NCBI RefSeq assembly: GCF_001984175.1
Contig: NZ_MTQP01000064.1
Coordinates: 310,001-374,000 of the forward strand
Direction of reading: 5' to 3'
Source: Saccharothrix sp. ALI-22-I
GTDB lineage: Bacteria > Actinomycetota > Actinomycetes > Mycobacteriales > Pseudonocardiaceae
DNA length: 64,000 nucleotides
Below are positions 1 through 10,554 of this stretch, one piece after another. The translations under genes were made by a program, and so were the position numbers. Under the pieces are notes generated by a model that worked only from the letters and a program-made list of their open reading frames with translations, had not been told where the DNA came from and did no database searches. The stretch's first letter is position 1; every line of letters begins with the position of its first letter.

Positions 1-151
1 CCAGGACCTCCAGCAGCGTCGTCTTGCCGCCGCCGTTGAGGCCGACGACCCCGATGCGGTCTCCTTCGCCGACGCCGAGGGACACGCCGTCGAGCAGCGG
101 ACGCACGCCGAACGACTTGGAGACACTCTCCAAGTTGACCAAGTTGGCCAT
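1..151 (-). CDS. ABC-F family ATPase, N-terminal fragment
   Basis: This is the first 50 residues of a gene that runs off the left edge. The product starts MANLVNLESVSKSFGVRPLL and reaches a Walker A motif, GLNGGGKTT, near residue 37. No membrane segment precedes the nucleotide-binding domain. The GLNGGGKTTLLEVL wording is typical of actinobacterial ABC-F (Uup/EttA-like) proteins, soluble twin-ATPase factors that act on ribosomes rather than transporters. The fragment cannot show which ABC-F subgroup it belongs to, nor exclude an ordinary ABC transporter ATPase. The ATG is the only good start before the beta-strand. It is divergent from the PASTA-like gene. Confidence 0.75.
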   Translation of the reverse strand, partial: MANLVNLESVSKSFGVRPLLDGVSLGVGEGDRIGVVGLNGGGKTTLLEVL

Positions 152-293
152 GTACCAGCACCTTCATCGAGATTGTGAGACGAGCGCAGTACGCGCAGCC
201 AGTACGCGCAGTACGCCAGCCTAGCTATCGCGCCGGTAACGACGGTGCGCCCGGACTCGACCTACCGGCTGTAACCGAATCAGGGGGAGTCCG

Positions 294-683
294 ATGTCAC
301 AGCCCAAGTGGGTGTGGGTGGTCGGCGCGGTCGCGGCCCTGGTGGTCGTGGGCGCGCTCGTGGACGACGATGACGGGACCGCGCCACCGGCCACCACCGA
401 GACCACTCAGCTCGTCGGCGAGGCGACCGCCGTGCCCCCACCTGCCACCAACGCCGCGAAGACGTGCACCGTCCCGGATGTCGTCGGCATGGTCCACCAG
501 AGCGCGCAGGACACCATGCAGGCCGCCGGCCTGTACCGGCTGCGGGAAGAGGACGCGACCGGCCAGAACCGGGTGCTCGTGCTGGACCGGAACTGGACCA
601 CGACGGCGCAGGACGTCGCCGCCGGTCAGGTCGTGCCCTGCGACACGGAGATCACGCTGCTGGCCAAGAAGACGGGCGAATAG
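294..683 (+). CDS. single-pass membrane protein with PASTA-like domain
   Basis: A 129-residue protein with an N-terminal membrane helix (about residues 6-23), an acidic and Thr/Pro-rich linker, and a C-terminal domain from about residue 57 that begins TVPDVVGM, a PASTA-type signature (small ligand-binding domains known from penicillin-binding proteins and PknB-type kinases). Two cysteines, at about 58 and 116, bracket the domain and could form a disulfide outside the cell. A GGGGGAG ribosome-binding site sits just before the ATG. It probably acts as an envelope accessory protein; no catalytic domain is present. It lies between the ABC-F gene and ispE and appears to be a single transcription unit. 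Confidence 0.75.
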   Translation: MSQPKWVWVVGAVAALVVVGALVDDDDGTAPPATTETTQLVGEATAVPPPATNAAKTCTVPDVVGMVHQSAQDTMQAAGLYRLREEDATGQNRVLVLDRNWTTTAQDVAAGQVVPCDTEITLLAKKTGE

Positions 684-724
684 GCCCGAACGCACGGCCC
701 GGCTCCATGGCCCGGATACGCATT

Positions 725-1690
725 TCAGGCGTGGACCTCGGGCGGGATCGGACGGGGAGCCTCCTCGGTGCCGACGACGCGGGCGCCGTGCACCGGCCCC
801 TGCGCCACGCGCACCGTCCGGCACACGCCCGCGCCCGCCAGTTCGGCCGCCACGCGCACCGCCGAGTCACCGTCCGTGCACAGGAACGCACAGGTCGGAC
901 CCGATCCGGACACCATGCCGGCCAACGCGCCCGCGTTCACGCCCGCGCGCAGCGTGCGGCGCAGGTTCGGCCGCAGTGAAACCGCGGCGGCCTGGAGGTC
1001 GTTGCCCAGCAGCAGCGCGAGCTGACGCGGGTCACCGGACGCCAGGCCCTCCAGCACGGCCTCCGCCTCGCCCACGCGGGGCGGGTCGCCGTCCGTGCGC
1101 AGCCGGTCCAGTTCGTCGAACACCTCGGGCGTGGACAGGCCGCGCCGGTCGAACGCCAGCACCCAGTGGAACGTGTGCCGCGCCAGCACCGGCACGATCC
1201 GGTCACCCCGGTCGGTGCCGAGCGCCGTGCCGCCGTAGATGGCGAACGGGACGTCCGCGCCGATCTTGCCCGCCAGGCCGGCCAGCTCGTCCCGGCTGAT
1301 CTCCAGCCGCCACAGCGAGGCCAGGCCGACGAGTGTCGCCGCCGCGTCCGCGCTGCCGCCCGCCATGCCGCCGGCGACCGGGATGGCCTTGCGGATCGCC
1401 ACCCGGACCTTCGGGTCGTCCGGGTCGCGGCCGACGTGCTGGGCCAGGACGCGCACCGCCCGCCAGGCCAGGTTGGACGGCCCGGTGGGCACCGCGTCGG
1501 CGCCCTCGCCGTGCACCTCGACACCGGGGTCGTCGGCGATGGCGACGGTCACCTCGTCGGTCAGCGACAAGGCTTGGAAGATCGTCACCAGGTCGTGGTA
1601 ACCGTCCGCGCGTGGATCCCCCACGGCCAGGTGCAGATTGACCTTGGCCGGGACGCGGACGGTGACCGGGGGCGGGACGACAGCGAGCAC
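725..1690 (-). CDS. ispE: 4-diphosphocytidyl-2-C-methyl-D-erythritol kinase
   Basis: IspE phosphorylates the 2-hydroxyl of CDP-methylerythritol with ATP, the fourth step of the MEP route to isoprenoid precursors. The 321-residue product has the GHMP-kinase N-terminal motif [13 protein letters not shown], the ATP-binding glycine-rich loop [14 protein letters not shown] at about residues 104-117, and a C-terminal GHMP motif around GSGPTCAF. The GTG start is chosen because homology begins a few residues later and the reading frame upstream encodes no recognisable sequence; an ATG five bases upstream is out of frame. In many actinobacteria ispE directly follows ksgA; here the metNIQ operon separates them. 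Confidence 0.95.
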   Translation of the reverse strand: MLAVVPPPVTVRVPAKVNLHLAVGDPRADGYHDLVTIFQALSLTDEVTVAIADDPGVEVHGEGADAVPTGPSNLAWRAVRVLAQHVGRDPDDPKVRVAIRKAIPVAGGMAGGSADAAATLVGLASLWRLEISRDELAGLAGKIGADVPFAIYGGTALGTDRGDRIVPVLARHTFHWVLAFDRRGLSTPEVFDELDRLRTDGDPPRVGEAEAVLEGLASGDPRQLALLLGNDLQAAAVSLRPNLRRTLRAGVNAGALAGMVSGSGPTCAFLCTDGDSAVRVAAELAGAGVCRTVRVAQGPVHGARVVGTEEAPRPIPPEVHA

Positions 1691-1758
1691 GCCATGAAGC
1701 CTACGGGCGTTTCCGGGGTGCCCGCTCCCACCGACCGCTGACCTGCGGCAGAACACAC

Positions 1759-1790
1759 CTCCCGAACACCCGCTCCGGGAGTTGTCCACA
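1759..1790. other. small hairpin with adjoining DnaA-box sequence
   Basis: CTCCCG at 1759-1764 pairs with CGGGAG at 1776-1781, and TTGTCCACA (1782-1790), the preferred DnaA box of high-GC actinobacteria, follows immediately. The site lies in the ispE/metQ spacer. One isolated box may have no role in replication. Confidence 0.4.
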
Positions 1791-1840
1791 GGCTGGAGGC
1801 GAACGGCCTCGCGTTGTCGGACCCAGCCGGCAAGATCAAA

Positions 1841-1869
1841 GCAGGGGTCCCCTTGGCGGGGACCCCTGC
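1841..1869 (-). terminator. Rho-independent terminator of the metNIQ operon
   Basis: A perfect 12-bp inverted repeat, GCAGGGGTCCCC and GGGGACCCCTGC, is separated by TTGGC. Read on the minus strand it is followed by TTTGATCTT. It starts about 77 nt past the metQ stop codon. Confidence 0.75.
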
Positions 1870-1945
1870 GAAAGCGCGTTCTCGCGTCCACCCAGCCACG
1901 TGAGTGGCAGCGGGTGGACGGCGGCTGGGTGCGGCGGGTGGGTTG

Positions 1946-2752
1946 TCAGACGGCGAGCACGGAGCCGGAGAAGGTTTCCTTGATGTAGTCCTTGACCTGC
2001 TGTGACTGGAGGAGGTCAAGGAGGTCCTTGATGCGCTTGTCGTCCTTCAGCTCAAGGCGGGTGACGAGGCCGTTCGCGTTCGGGTTGCCCTCGGCCTTCT
2101 CCAGGGCCAACGCGTCGGACTCGGGCTTGAGACCGGCGTCGATGGCGTAGTTGCCGTTCACCACGGACGCGTCGGTGTCGTCCAGGGAGCGGGGCAGCTG
2201 GGCGGCCTCCAGCTCGACGAACTCCAGGTTCTTCGGGTTCTCCGCGATGTCCCGGATGGTCGCCGTCTTCTCGGTGCCCGGCTCGACCTTGATCAGGCCG
2301 TTGTCCTGGAGCAGCTTCAGGCCGCGTGCCTCGTTCGTCGCGTCGTTGGCCACCGCCACGCGCGCGCCGGACGGGAGGTCGGCCAGCGACTTGTGCTTCT
2401 TCGAGTACACGCCCAGCGGCTCGATGTGCACCGGGCCGATCCACTCCAGCGGCGCGCCGCTCTCCGCCTTGAACGTGTCCAGGTACGGCACGGTCTGGAA
2501 GTAGTTCGCGTCCAGCGACCCGTCCACCAGCGCCGTGTTCGGCTGCACGTAGTCGGTGAACTCCACGACCTCGATCTTCAGCCCCTTCGACGCGGCCAGG
2601 TTGTCCGCCACGTACCGCAGCACCTGGGCGTGCGGGACGGGGCTCACGCCGATTTTCAAAGCCGCGTTCGGGTCCGAAGCGGCGCCGGTGTCGCCACTAC
2701 CGCAGCCCACTGCGGTCAGCAGCACGGCCAGCAGGGCAGCACGAATACGCAT
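1946..2752 (-). CDS. metQ: methionine ABC transporter substrate-binding lipoprotein
   Basis: MetQ captures methionine at the outer membrane face and delivers it to the MetNI channel. The 268-residue product has a short basic N-terminus and hydrophobic stretch ending in a lipobox with Cys17, then the NlpA/MetQ fold, recognised by IGVSPVPHAQVLRYV, the NYFQTVPYL segment and VVNGNYAIDAGL. An AAGGA ribosome-binding site precedes the ATG. It is the last gene of metN-metI-metQ, 48 nt after metI. The SAM riboswitch at the head of the operon supports methionine as ligand rather than another amino acid. Confidence 0.93.
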   Translation of the reverse strand: MRIRAALLAVLLTAVGCGSGDTGAASDPNAALKIGVSPVPHAQVLRYVADNLAASKGLKIEVVEFTDYVQPNTALVDGSLDANYFQTVPYLDTFKAESGAPLEWIGPVHIEPLGVYSKKHKSLADLPSGARVAVANDATNEARGLKLLQDNGLIKVEPGTEKTATIRDIAENPKNLEFVELEAAQLPRSLDDTDASVVNGNYAIDAGLKPESDALALEKAEGNPNANGLVTRLELKDDKRIKDLLDLLQSQQVKDYIKETFSGSVLAV

Positions 2753-2800
2753 GTCATTCCTTCTGGGAGAGGACAGCTTCCGAGGAGAGGAGAGGACGGA

Positions 2801-3484
2801 TCAGATGGACGTGGTGCGGCGGCGGTCGACGCCGCGGGCCACGCGGTTGGTGACGAGCTGGATCGCGGTGGCGATGATCGCCAGCACCACGACCGTGCTC
2901 CACAGGAAGCGGTCGTTGAACCGCTGATAACCCATGCGCACGGCGAGGTCCCCCAGACCGCCGCCGCCGACCACACCGGCCATCGCCGAGTAGCCCAGCA
3001 GGGCGATCGCGGTCACGCCGATGGCGTTGATCAGCGCGGGCAGCGACTCGCGGAGCAGCACGCTGCGCACGATCCGCAACGTGGACGACCCGGTCGTGAC
3101 GGCGGCCTCGACCACCGCCACGTTCACCTCGGACAGCACGTTCTGGACCAGCCTGCCGACGAACGGGATCGCGCCGACCGACAGCGGCACGATCGCCGCC
3201 GTGGGCCCGATGGTGCTGGTGAGCAGCAGTCTGGTCAGCGAGGTGAGGACCACCAGCAGGACCAGGAAAGGCATGGAACGGCCCAGGTCCACCACGAACC
3301 CGAGGACCTTGTGCAGCACCGGGCGGGGATTCAGCCCACCGGGAGCGGTGAGCTGAAGCCAGATGCCGACGGGCGTGCCGAGCAGAACCGCGATGAGGGT
3401 CGAGACCACCACCATGTACAACGTCTCACCGGTGGCGACGAGCAGTTGGTCGAAGACCTCCGACCAGGGTGTTGCAGACCTCAC
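2801..3484 (-). CDS. metI: methionine ABC transporter permease
   Basis: MetI is the membrane channel of the methionine importer. The 227-residue product has about five hydrophobic segments and the family signatures GETLYMVVVSTLIAVLLG near the N-terminus and GYSAMAGVVGGGGLGDLA near the C-terminus; the loop facing the ATPase (about EAAVTTGSSTLRIV) is present. The GTG start overlaps the metN stop codon by 4 nt (GTGA), indicating translational coupling, and gives the normal family length. An extension further upstream would lie inside metN and is unlikely. Confidence 0.93.
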   Translation of the reverse strand: MRSATPWSEVFDQLLVATGETLYMVVVSTLIAVLLGTPVGIWLQLTAPGGLNPRPVLHKVLGFVVDLGRSMPFLVLLVVLTSLTRLLLTSTIGPTAAIVPLSVGAIPFVGRLVQNVLSEVNVAVVEAAVTTGSSTLRIVRSVLLRESLPALINAIGVTAIALLGYSAMAGVVGGGGLGDLAVRMGYQRFNDRFLWSTVVVLAIIATAIQLVTNRVARGVDRRRTTSI

Positions 3485-4491
3485 GCAGCTACTCCCTGGG
3501 GACCCGCGAGGGTCCGGCGCACCGAGCCGCCTGCCTCCGAGATCCACTCCAACGCCGAGTCCGCGCGCTCACCCTTCAGGCCCACGCGGAACCGAGCGAC
3601 CGGGGTCTCCCCCAGCCGGGTCAGGCCGCCGCCCAACAGGTTCAGCTCGACGCCGAACCGGCTGGTCGCCTCGGGCAGCAACGCGCCGACGGCGGCGAAG
3701 CCGATCAGCACGATGTCCGCGACCCGGTCGAACGCGCCTTCCGCGGCCGGGTTCTGGTCCACGGCGGGCAGCAGCGACGCGGCCGTGCGGCTGGCGGCGT
3801 CGGACACCAGGTCGAGCACCTTGCCGTGCTCCACGACCCGGCCGCCCTCCAGCACCGCGACGTCGTCGCAGATCTTCCGGACCACGCCCATGTCGTGCGT
3901 GACCACGAGCACCGTCACGCCGAGTTCGGCACGCGCCCGGTCCAGCACGGTCAGCACGGAACCGGTGGTGTCGGGGTCGAGCGCGGACGTCGGCTCGTCG
4001 GCCAGCAGCACCGACGGCGACGCGGCGAGCGCCCGCGCGACCGCGATCCGCTGGCGCTGGCCACCGGAGAGCTGGTCGGGGTACGAGCCCGCCTTGTCGG
4101 TCAGGCCGACCAGGTCGAGGAGTTCGGCGACGCGGTTGCGGCGCTGCGGACCGGCCACGCCCGCGGCTTCCAGCGGCAGCGCGACGTTGCCCGCGGCGGT
4201 GCGCTGGCGCAGCAGGGAATCCCCTTGCGGCACAACGCCGATCTGCCGGCGGGCGGCGCGCAGCGCGGTACCGTCGAGGGACACGAGGTCGGTGCCGTCG
4301 ACGCGGATCGCACCGCTGTCGGGGCGCTCCAGGAGCGCGACGCACCGGGCCAGGGTGGACTTGCCCGCGCCGCTGGGGCCGACGACGCCGAGGACGGTGC
4401 CCGCGGCGACGTCCAGGTTCACGCCGTCCAGCGCGCGAACCTGCCCGGTACTCCCGGGGAAGGTCTTGGTGAGGTTTTCGACAGTGATCAC
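3481..4491 (-). CDS. metN: methionine ABC transporter ATP-binding protein
   Basis: MetN hydrolyses ATP to drive methionine uptake. The 336-residue product has Walker A GPSGAGKST, the signature LSGGQRQRIAVARAL, Walker B VLLADEPTSALD, the switch histidine in VVTHDM, and a C-terminal NIL domain (about residues 255-330) that in MetN senses intracellular methionine for transinhibition. The GTG start giving VITVENLTKTF is preferred because GGAG lies six bases before it; two in-frame GTG codons upstream (4503 and 4521) would add 4 or 10 residues. It heads metN-metI-metQ, about 215 nt downstream of a SAM-binding riboswitch. Confidence 0.94.
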   Translation of the reverse strand: MITVENLTKTFPGSTGQVRALDGVNLDVAAGTVLGVVGPSGAGKSTLARCVALLERPDSGAIRVDGTDLVSLDGTALRAARRQIGVVPQGDSLLRQRTAAGNVALPLEAAGVAGPQRRNRVAELLDLVGLTDKAGSYPDQLSGGQRQRIAVARALAASPSVLLADEPTSALDPDTTGSVLTVLDRARAELGVTVLVVTHDMGVVRKICDDVAVLEGGRVVEHGKVLDLVSDAASRTAASLLPAVDQNPAAEGAFDRVADIVLIGFAAVGALLPEATSRFGVELNLLGGGLTRLGETPVARFRVGLKGERADSALEWISEAGGSVRRTLAGPQGVAA

Positions 4492-4592
4492 GTTTCGCTC
4501 CACGACTGCATGCGGCAGCACACGCTCATGGCGTGCGAGACCGGCGGCTCAGCTCAGAGGGTGGCCTGACAATGTCCCGACAGGTGCGGGAA

Positions 4593-4611
4593 GTCCCGGC
4601 GGAAGCGGGAC
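4593..4611 (-). other. hairpin in the metN leader, possible riboswitch expression platform
   Basis: GTCCCG and CGGGAC form a 6-bp stem between the riboswitch aptamer and metN. There is no U-run, so the switch may act on translation or through a longer-range pairing. The mechanism cannot be decided by reading alone. Confidence 0.35.
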
Positions 4612-4705
4612 GGCGAGGATTCGAAGGCGCCTGGGCCGCTAGAAGCTGCGACAGGCCGACGACGTGCGGCGGCCGTGGTCGACGACCCGCCTGCGGGTGA
4701 GCATT

Positions 4706-4816
4706 CGCATCCTGGGCACGTGATCCTCCATCGATCCTGGCTGAAGCACCTGCCCCCGTGGGGGGGTGGTTGCTGCGGCGTCGTAGAGCCAGGTCTCTCA
4801 GCCGCTCGGGATGGCA
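4706..4816 (-). promoter_or_regulatory. SAM-I (S-box) type riboswitch upstream of metNIQ
   Basis: Read on the minus strand, the leader carries the conserved S-box order: a P1 strand CCATCC, then GAGCGGCTGAGAGACCTGGC, GCAGCAACC, a GC-rich hairpin CCCCC/GGGGG, the GGTGCTTCAGCCAGG block (GGTGC at 4746-4750), and a closing GGATG that pairs with P1. These match the core of SAM-I aptamers, with GCAACC and GGTGC as the near-invariant parts. Binding of S-adenosylmethionine would switch off the downstream methionine importer. An SAM-IV assignment, which shares the core, is possible. Confidence 0.85.
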
Positions 4817-4903
4817 GTACGAGTAGACCTGACCAGCCCCTGCCGACGCAAGCCTGAAGCGCGATCGTCCGGCAAATCACACTTTTGGCCGAAAGATCAT
4901 CGA

Positions 4904-5791
4904 CTATCGGCTGGACGCAACCTCGGCTATCCGGACGAAGTCACTGACGCCCAGTTGTTCGCCGCGGACGGCCGGGTCTACGCCGGCGGCGACGAGGAGG
5001 CGTTCGGCTTCGGCGGCTGAGCCGGCCCAACCGGAGAGTGCGCCGCGCAGCATCTTGCGGCGTTGGGCGAAGGCGGCGTCCACCAAGGAGAAGAGCTGTC
5101 TCTGGTCCACTGTGGATAGTGGGGGGTGGCGCTCGAAGGCGACCAGGGCCGAATCGACGTTGGGGATCGGCCAGAAGACCGAGCGGGGGACTGGGCCGGC
5201 TCGGCGTGCGTCGGCGTACCAGGCGAGTTTGACGCTGGGGACGCCGTAGACCTTGCTGCCCGGGCCGGCGGCCATTCGGTCGGCTACCTCGGATTGGACC
5301 ATGACCAGGCCGGTGCGCAGTGATGGCAGCTCGGCCAGCAGGTGCAGGACTACGGGGACGGCGATGTTGTACGGGAGGTTCGCGACGAGGGCGGTGGGTG
5401 GTACTGGCATTTGGGCTGCTGTTACGCGCATCGCATCGGCGTGGACCACGGATAGCCGGTTTGCGAGGTCGGGGGCGCGTTCGGCGACGGTCAGCGGGAG
5501 GCGGTTCGCCAGGACTTCGTCGATCTCCACGGCTACCAGGGCTCGGCACGACGGCAGCAGCGCCAGCGTGAGGGAGCCCAGGCCGGGGCCGACTTCGAGC
5601 ACTACGTCGTCGGGGCGTAGGTCGGCTGCCGAGACGATGCGGCGGACCGTGTTGGGGTCGTGCACGAAGTTCTGCCCCAGTTTTTTGGTGGGGCGGATGT
5701 CCAGCTCGGCTGCCAGCCGACGGACGTCGGCCGGCCCTAGGAGGTGGCTCCCCGGGCTGGTCGACGTCGAATCCTCAGTCACGGGGGCCAT
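4904..5791 (-). CDS. rsmA: 16S rRNA (adenine1518-N6/adenine1519-N6)-dimethyltransferase
   Basis: RsmA (KsgA) dimethylates two adjacent adenines in the 3'-end hairpin of 16S rRNA during late 30S maturation, using SAM. The 295-residue product shows the entry motif [11 protein letters not shown] (about 35-45), the SAM-binding [10 protein letters not shown] (66-75), the acidic VAVEID, and the catalytic NLPYNIAVP motif; the C-terminal helical domain ends normally. The ATG with GGAG close upstream gives the usual family length; longer frames run into the intergenic repeat. It follows rpfB on the same strand, as in other actinobacteria. Confidence 0.96.
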   Translation of the reverse strand: MAPVTEDSTSTSPGSHLLGPADVRRLAAELDIRPTKKLGQNFVHDPNTVRRIVSAADLRPDDVVLEVGPGLGSLTLALLPSCRALVAVEIDEVLANRLPLTVAERAPDLANRLSVVHADAMRVTAAQMPVPPTALVANLPYNIAVPVVLHLLAELPSLRTGLVMVQSEVADRMAAGPGSKVYGVPSVKLAWYADARRAGPVPRSVFWPIPNVDSALVAFERHPPLSTVDQRQLFSLVDAAFAQRRKMLRGALSGWAGSAAEAERLLVAAGVDPAVRGEQLGVSDFVRIAEVASSR

Positions 5792-5999
5792 TCTCCAACA
5801 CGGTTCGTGGATCATGGCGGCGGTGCCCGACCGTCGGTCCACGATCGTCGTCCACGGGTGTTGGTGCTCACGGGTGTTGGTGCTCACGGGCACCGGGTTG
5901 GGTCCGGCTCCCCGGCGGTGTTGGTGTGGGGCGCGGAGATTTTCGTGGCCTCGTCGGCCCACCCACGGGCCATCGGGGGCGGGTTGGCCTGGTGGCCAA

Positions 6000-6138
6000 C
6001 CCCCGCCGCGAGGTCGCGTCGATCGTTCGCACCTGTTTTTCCGGCGATCACGCTTTTCGATCGCCGGAAAAACAGGCGCGAACGATCGACTTCCCGGGCG
6101 ACCGAGCCCGCGACGCCGGAGGCGGCGCAATCCAACAC
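6000..6138. repeat. intergenic palindromic element, copy A (long form)
   Basis: A 32-nt inverted repeat (6018-6049 and 6059-6090), identical but for one position, is separated by 9 nt. It can fold into a hairpin containing AAAAACAGG / CCTGTTTTT. It is flanked on one side by GCGAGGTCGCGTC and on the other by a GC-rich block that ends GCAATCCAACAC. The right block recurs near 51.4 kb and 59.2 kb, so this is one member of a dispersed family. It fills most of the 349-nt spacer between rsmA and rpfB, ending a few bases from the rpfB stop codon. The remaining 5792-5999 contains a tandem repeat of CACGGGTGTTGGTGCT and no gene. Confidence 0.85.
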
Positions 6139-6140
6139 AG

Positions 6141-7637
<1,497 letters not shown>

Positions 7638-7713
7638 CTAGTGATCTCCGGCAACTCCCGTACGGCTCGGCTTCTCGCTTCTGGCTGTCTACGTGACCCG
7701 CCCCGACTGCGGG

Positions 7714-7738
7714 TGTGCCCCGTCCTAAACGTGGGGCA
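7714..7738. other. inverted repeat between tatD and rpfB
   Basis: GTGCCCC and GGGGCAC enclose an 11-nt loop, and a second GC hairpin lies beside it. On the minus strand it comes after tatD and before rpfB; with no U-run it is only a candidate terminator or leader structure. The rest of the 278-nt spacer probably holds the rpfB promoter; I find no convincing c-di-AMP riboswitch. Confidence 0.4.
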
Positions 7739-7852
7739 CGGTCACGGGACCGTAACGGGTGCACGGGGGTTGTGCAAACACCCCCACATCCCTTGTGAGG
7801 TCAGTCACTCCGTTAGAGGAGCAAGACTGTCCTCCATTCGTCGTAAAGAGCA

Positions 7853-8698
7853 TTACGACTGCGCCACGTCACCAAGATCGAAGATGCGTTCGGCGTTTCG
7901 GGTGATCTTCGAGGCCAACTCGTCGAGTGGTACGTCACGCAACGTTGCTATGTCACGGAGTGTGTAGTTCGCGCAATAGGGCTCGTTCGGGCGACCCCGG
8001 TACGGGTGAGGCGTGAGGAACGGCGCGTCCGTCTCGACGAGCATGTGGTCCTCAGGGACCCAGCGGGCGGCTTCCCTGAGGGCATGGGCGTTGCGGAACG
8101 TCGTGGTGCCCGCGAAGGAGAGGACGAAACCGCGTTCCACGCACGCGCGGGCGAAGGCGAGGTCACCGGAGAAGCAGTGGAAGACCACTGCGGACGGCGC
8201 GCCCTCGGTGTCGAGGACCTTGAGGATGTCGTCGTGCGCGTCCCGGTCGTGGATCATCAACGGCTTGGCCAGGCGCTTGGCCAGGTCGATGTGCCAGCGG
8301 AAGGCCTCGTGCTGGGCGCTTTTCGGGGCGTAGTCCCAGTAGTAGTCCAGGCCGGTCTCGCCGATCGCGACGACCCTGGGGTGCTCGGCCAGCTTCGCGA
8401 GTTCGGTCTGCTCCGGCTCACCGAAGGTGGACGTGCGGGTGGGGTGCAGGGCGACGGCGGCGAAGACCCGGTTGTCCCAGGTCGCGGCTTCGGCGGCCCA
8501 GCGGGCGGCTTTGAGGTCGTCGGCGACGGTGATCACGCGGTCCACGCCTGCTCGGGTGGCGCGATCCAGCATTTCGCGGACCTGTTCGGGGGTTTCGGCG
8601 CCGCACGCGTCGAGGTGGGTGTGGGCGTCGACCACCGGTGCCGGAAGGGGTTCCGGGACCGGTGGTCGTTCGCCGCGACGTTTGGTCACGTCGGACAC
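7853..8698 (-). CDS. tatD: TatD family metal-dependent hydrolase (deoxyribonuclease)
   Basis: TatD proteins are amidohydrolase-fold enzymes with 3'-5' DNA exonuclease activity and a role in DNA damage repair or quality control. The 281-residue product carries the metal ligands of the family: DAHTHLD near the N-terminus, GETGLDYYWD with the bridging Glu, the HDRDAHDD segment, the His of FHCFSG, and ETDAPFL. The GTG start chosen lies 4 nt after the metG stop, consistent with coupled translation; a second in-frame GTG nine bases further is an alternative. The metG-tatD pair is common in actinobacteria. Confidence 0.93.
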   Translation of the reverse strand: MSDVTKRRGERPPVPEPLPAPVVDAHTHLDACGAETPEQVREMLDRATRAGVDRVITVADDLKAARWAAEAATWDNRVFAAVALHPTRTSTFGEPEQTELAKLAEHPRVVAIGETGLDYYWDYAPKSAQHEAFRWHIDLAKRLAKPLMIHDRDAHDDILKVLDTEGAPSAVVFHCFSGDLAFARACVERGFVLSFAGTTTFRNAHALREAARWVPEDHMLVETDAPFLTPHPYRGRPNEPYCANYTLRDIATLRDVPLDELASKITRNAERIFDLGDVAQS

Positions 8699-8702
8699 TG
8701 TG

Positions 8703-10493
8703 TCACTTGAGGATGGGCGCCCATTCGGGGCCGGTCTCACCCAGCTCGGGGTCGAGCTTCGCGAACAGCGGTGCGGGCTTGGCCAGTGGGCGGCCCACCT
8801 CGATGGGCGTGGACGCCCACGTTGCCTGCTCTGCGGCGTAATCGCCGGTCAGCACGGGGTACTCGCGGTCCGGGACGTCCAGGTCGGTGACTTCGGTGAT
8901 CTCCGGCTGGGCCGCCCACACGCCGGTGCCGCCCAGTGCCTCGTGCACCTTCTGGGCCGAGTGCGGCAGGAACGGCGTCAGCAGGGCGTTCGCGTCCTGC
9001 ACGACCTGCAACGCGGTGTGCAGCACGGTGTCGCGGCGCTCGGGGTCGTCCTTGAGCTTCCACGGCTCCTGGTCGGACAGGTAGCGGTTGGCCGCGCCGA
9101 CGACCTTCATGGCTTCGGAGGACGCCTGCTTGAACCGGGAGCGGCGCAGGTTCGCGCCGACCACGTCGAAGGCCTTGCGGCTCAGTTCGAGCAGGTCGTG
9201 ATCGGCCTGGGTGGGGCTGGTCGGCTTGGGTACGGCGCCGACGTTCTTGTGCGCCATCGAGATCGACCGGTTGACCAGGTTGCCCCACTCGTTGGCCAGC
9301 TCGAAGTTCGTCCGGCGGACGAACTCCTCCCAGGTGAAGTCGGTGTCCTGGTTCTCGGGGCCGGCGACGGAGATGAAGTAGCGCAGGGCGTCCGGGCCGA
9401 ACTGCTTGAGGAAGTCCGTGACGTAGATCACCGTGCCGCGCGAGGTGGAGAACTTCGACCCGCTCATGGTCAGGAACTCGCTGGAGACCACTTCGGTGGG
9501 CAGGTTCAGCCTGCCGAACGCGCCGGGCTCGCCGCCCTTCGCGCCCTGGCCGTTCTGGCCCAGGAGCAGGGAGGGCCAGATCAGCGAGTGGAAGACGATG
9601 TTGTCCTTGCCCATGAAGTAGTAGCCCTGGGCGTCGCCGGTCCAGAACTCCTTCCAGGCGTCCTTGTCGCCGCTGCGGCGGGCCCATTCGACGCTGGCGC
9701 TGAGGTAGCCGATCACCGCGTCGAACCACACGTAGAAGCGCTTCATCGGCTGCTCGCGCCAGCCGTCGAGCGGGATCGGGATGCCCCAGTCCAGGTCGCG
9801 GGTGATGGCGCGCGGGCGCAGGTCGCCGATGAGGTTCTGGCTGAACTTGAGCACGTTCGGGCGCCACTCGGTGCGGGTCTGGAGCCAGCCGCCGAGCGCG
9901 TCGATGAACTGCGGTAGGTCGAGGAACAGGTGCTCGGTCTCGACGAACTTGGGCGTTTCGCCGTTGATGCGGGAGCGCGGGTTCTTCAGGTCGATGGGGT
10001 CGAGCTGGTTGCCGCAGTTGTCGCACTGGTCGCCACGGGCGCCGTCGTAGCCGCAGATGGGGCAGGTGCCCTCGATGTAGCGGTCGGGCAGCGTGCGGCC
10101 GGTGGAGGGGCTGATCGCGCCCATCTCGGTCTTCGGGACGACGTAGCCGTTGCGCCAGAGGGACAGGAACAGCTCCTGGACCACCTGGTAGTGGTTGCCG
10201 GTGGTGGTCCGGGTGAACAGGTCGTAGGACAGGCCGAGGCCGTGCAGGTCGTTCGCGATCACGCGGTGGTACTTGTCCACGAGCTCGCGGGTGGACAGCC
10301 CCTCCTTCTCGGCCTGGACCGAGATCGGCGTGCCGTGCTCGTCCGAACCGGAGACCATCAGCACCCGGTTGCCCGACATGCGCATGTAGCGGGAGAACAC
10401 GTCGGAAGGGACACCGAAACCGGAGACGTGACCGATGTGGCGGGGGCCGTTGGCATAGGGCCACGCCACCGCGGTCAACACGGAGGCACTCAT
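8703..10493 (-). CDS. metG: methionyl-tRNA synthetase
   Basis: MetG charges tRNA-Met for initiation and elongation. The 596-residue protein is a class I synthetase with HIGH at 19-22, a four-cysteine zinc knuckle (Cys144, 147, 157, 160), a KMSKS-loop equivalent read as [10 protein letters not shown], and an anticodon-binding C-terminal domain with NEWGNLVNR. It lacks the C-terminal EMAP/tRNA-binding dimerisation domain, as do most actinobacterial enzymes. The ATG start begins at the Rossmann strand. It leads the metG-tatD pair; rpfB and ksgA follow after a spacer. Confidence 0.97.
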   Translation of the reverse strand: MSASVLTAVAWPYANGPRHIGHVSGFGVPSDVFSRYMRMSGNRVLMVSGSDEHGTPISVQAEKEGLSTRELVDKYHRVIANDLHGLGLSYDLFTRTTTGNHYQVVQELFLSLWRNGYVVPKTEMGAISPSTGRTLPDRYIEGTCPICGYDGARGDQCDNCGNQLDPIDLKNPRSRINGETPKFVETEHLFLDLPQFIDALGGWLQTRTEWRPNVLKFSQNLIGDLRPRAITRDLDWGIPIPLDGWREQPMKRFYVWFDAVIGYLSASVEWARRSGDKDAWKEFWTGDAQGYYFMGKDNIVFHSLIWPSLLLGQNGQGAKGGEPGAFGRLNLPTEVVSSEFLTMSGSKFSTSRGTVIYVTDFLKQFGPDALRYFISVAGPENQDTDFTWEEFVRRTNFELANEWGNLVNRSISMAHKNVGAVPKPTSPTQADHDLLELSRKAFDVVGANLRRSRFKQASSEAMKVVGAANRYLSDQEPWKLKDDPERRDTVLHTALQVVQDANALLTPFLPHSAQKVHEALGGTGVWAAQPEITEVTDLDVPDREYPVLTGDYAAEQATWASTPIEVGRPLAKPAPLFAKLDPELGETGPEWAPILK

Positions 10494-10554
10494 GGGACAA
10501 GCCTACGGACGTCCTCCCAGCGGGTTTTGCCGGGATGGGCAGGTCAGCGTCGGG

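Noticed and set aside
2393-4642. 749-codon plus-strand open frame
   Set aside because: It is antisense to metQ, metI and metN; such long frames are by-products of high GC and it has no family signature.
4620-4665. possible tRNA T-loop (TTCGAATCC on the minus strand) in the metN leader
   Set aside because: No anticodon arm, D arm or acceptor stem can be built around it.
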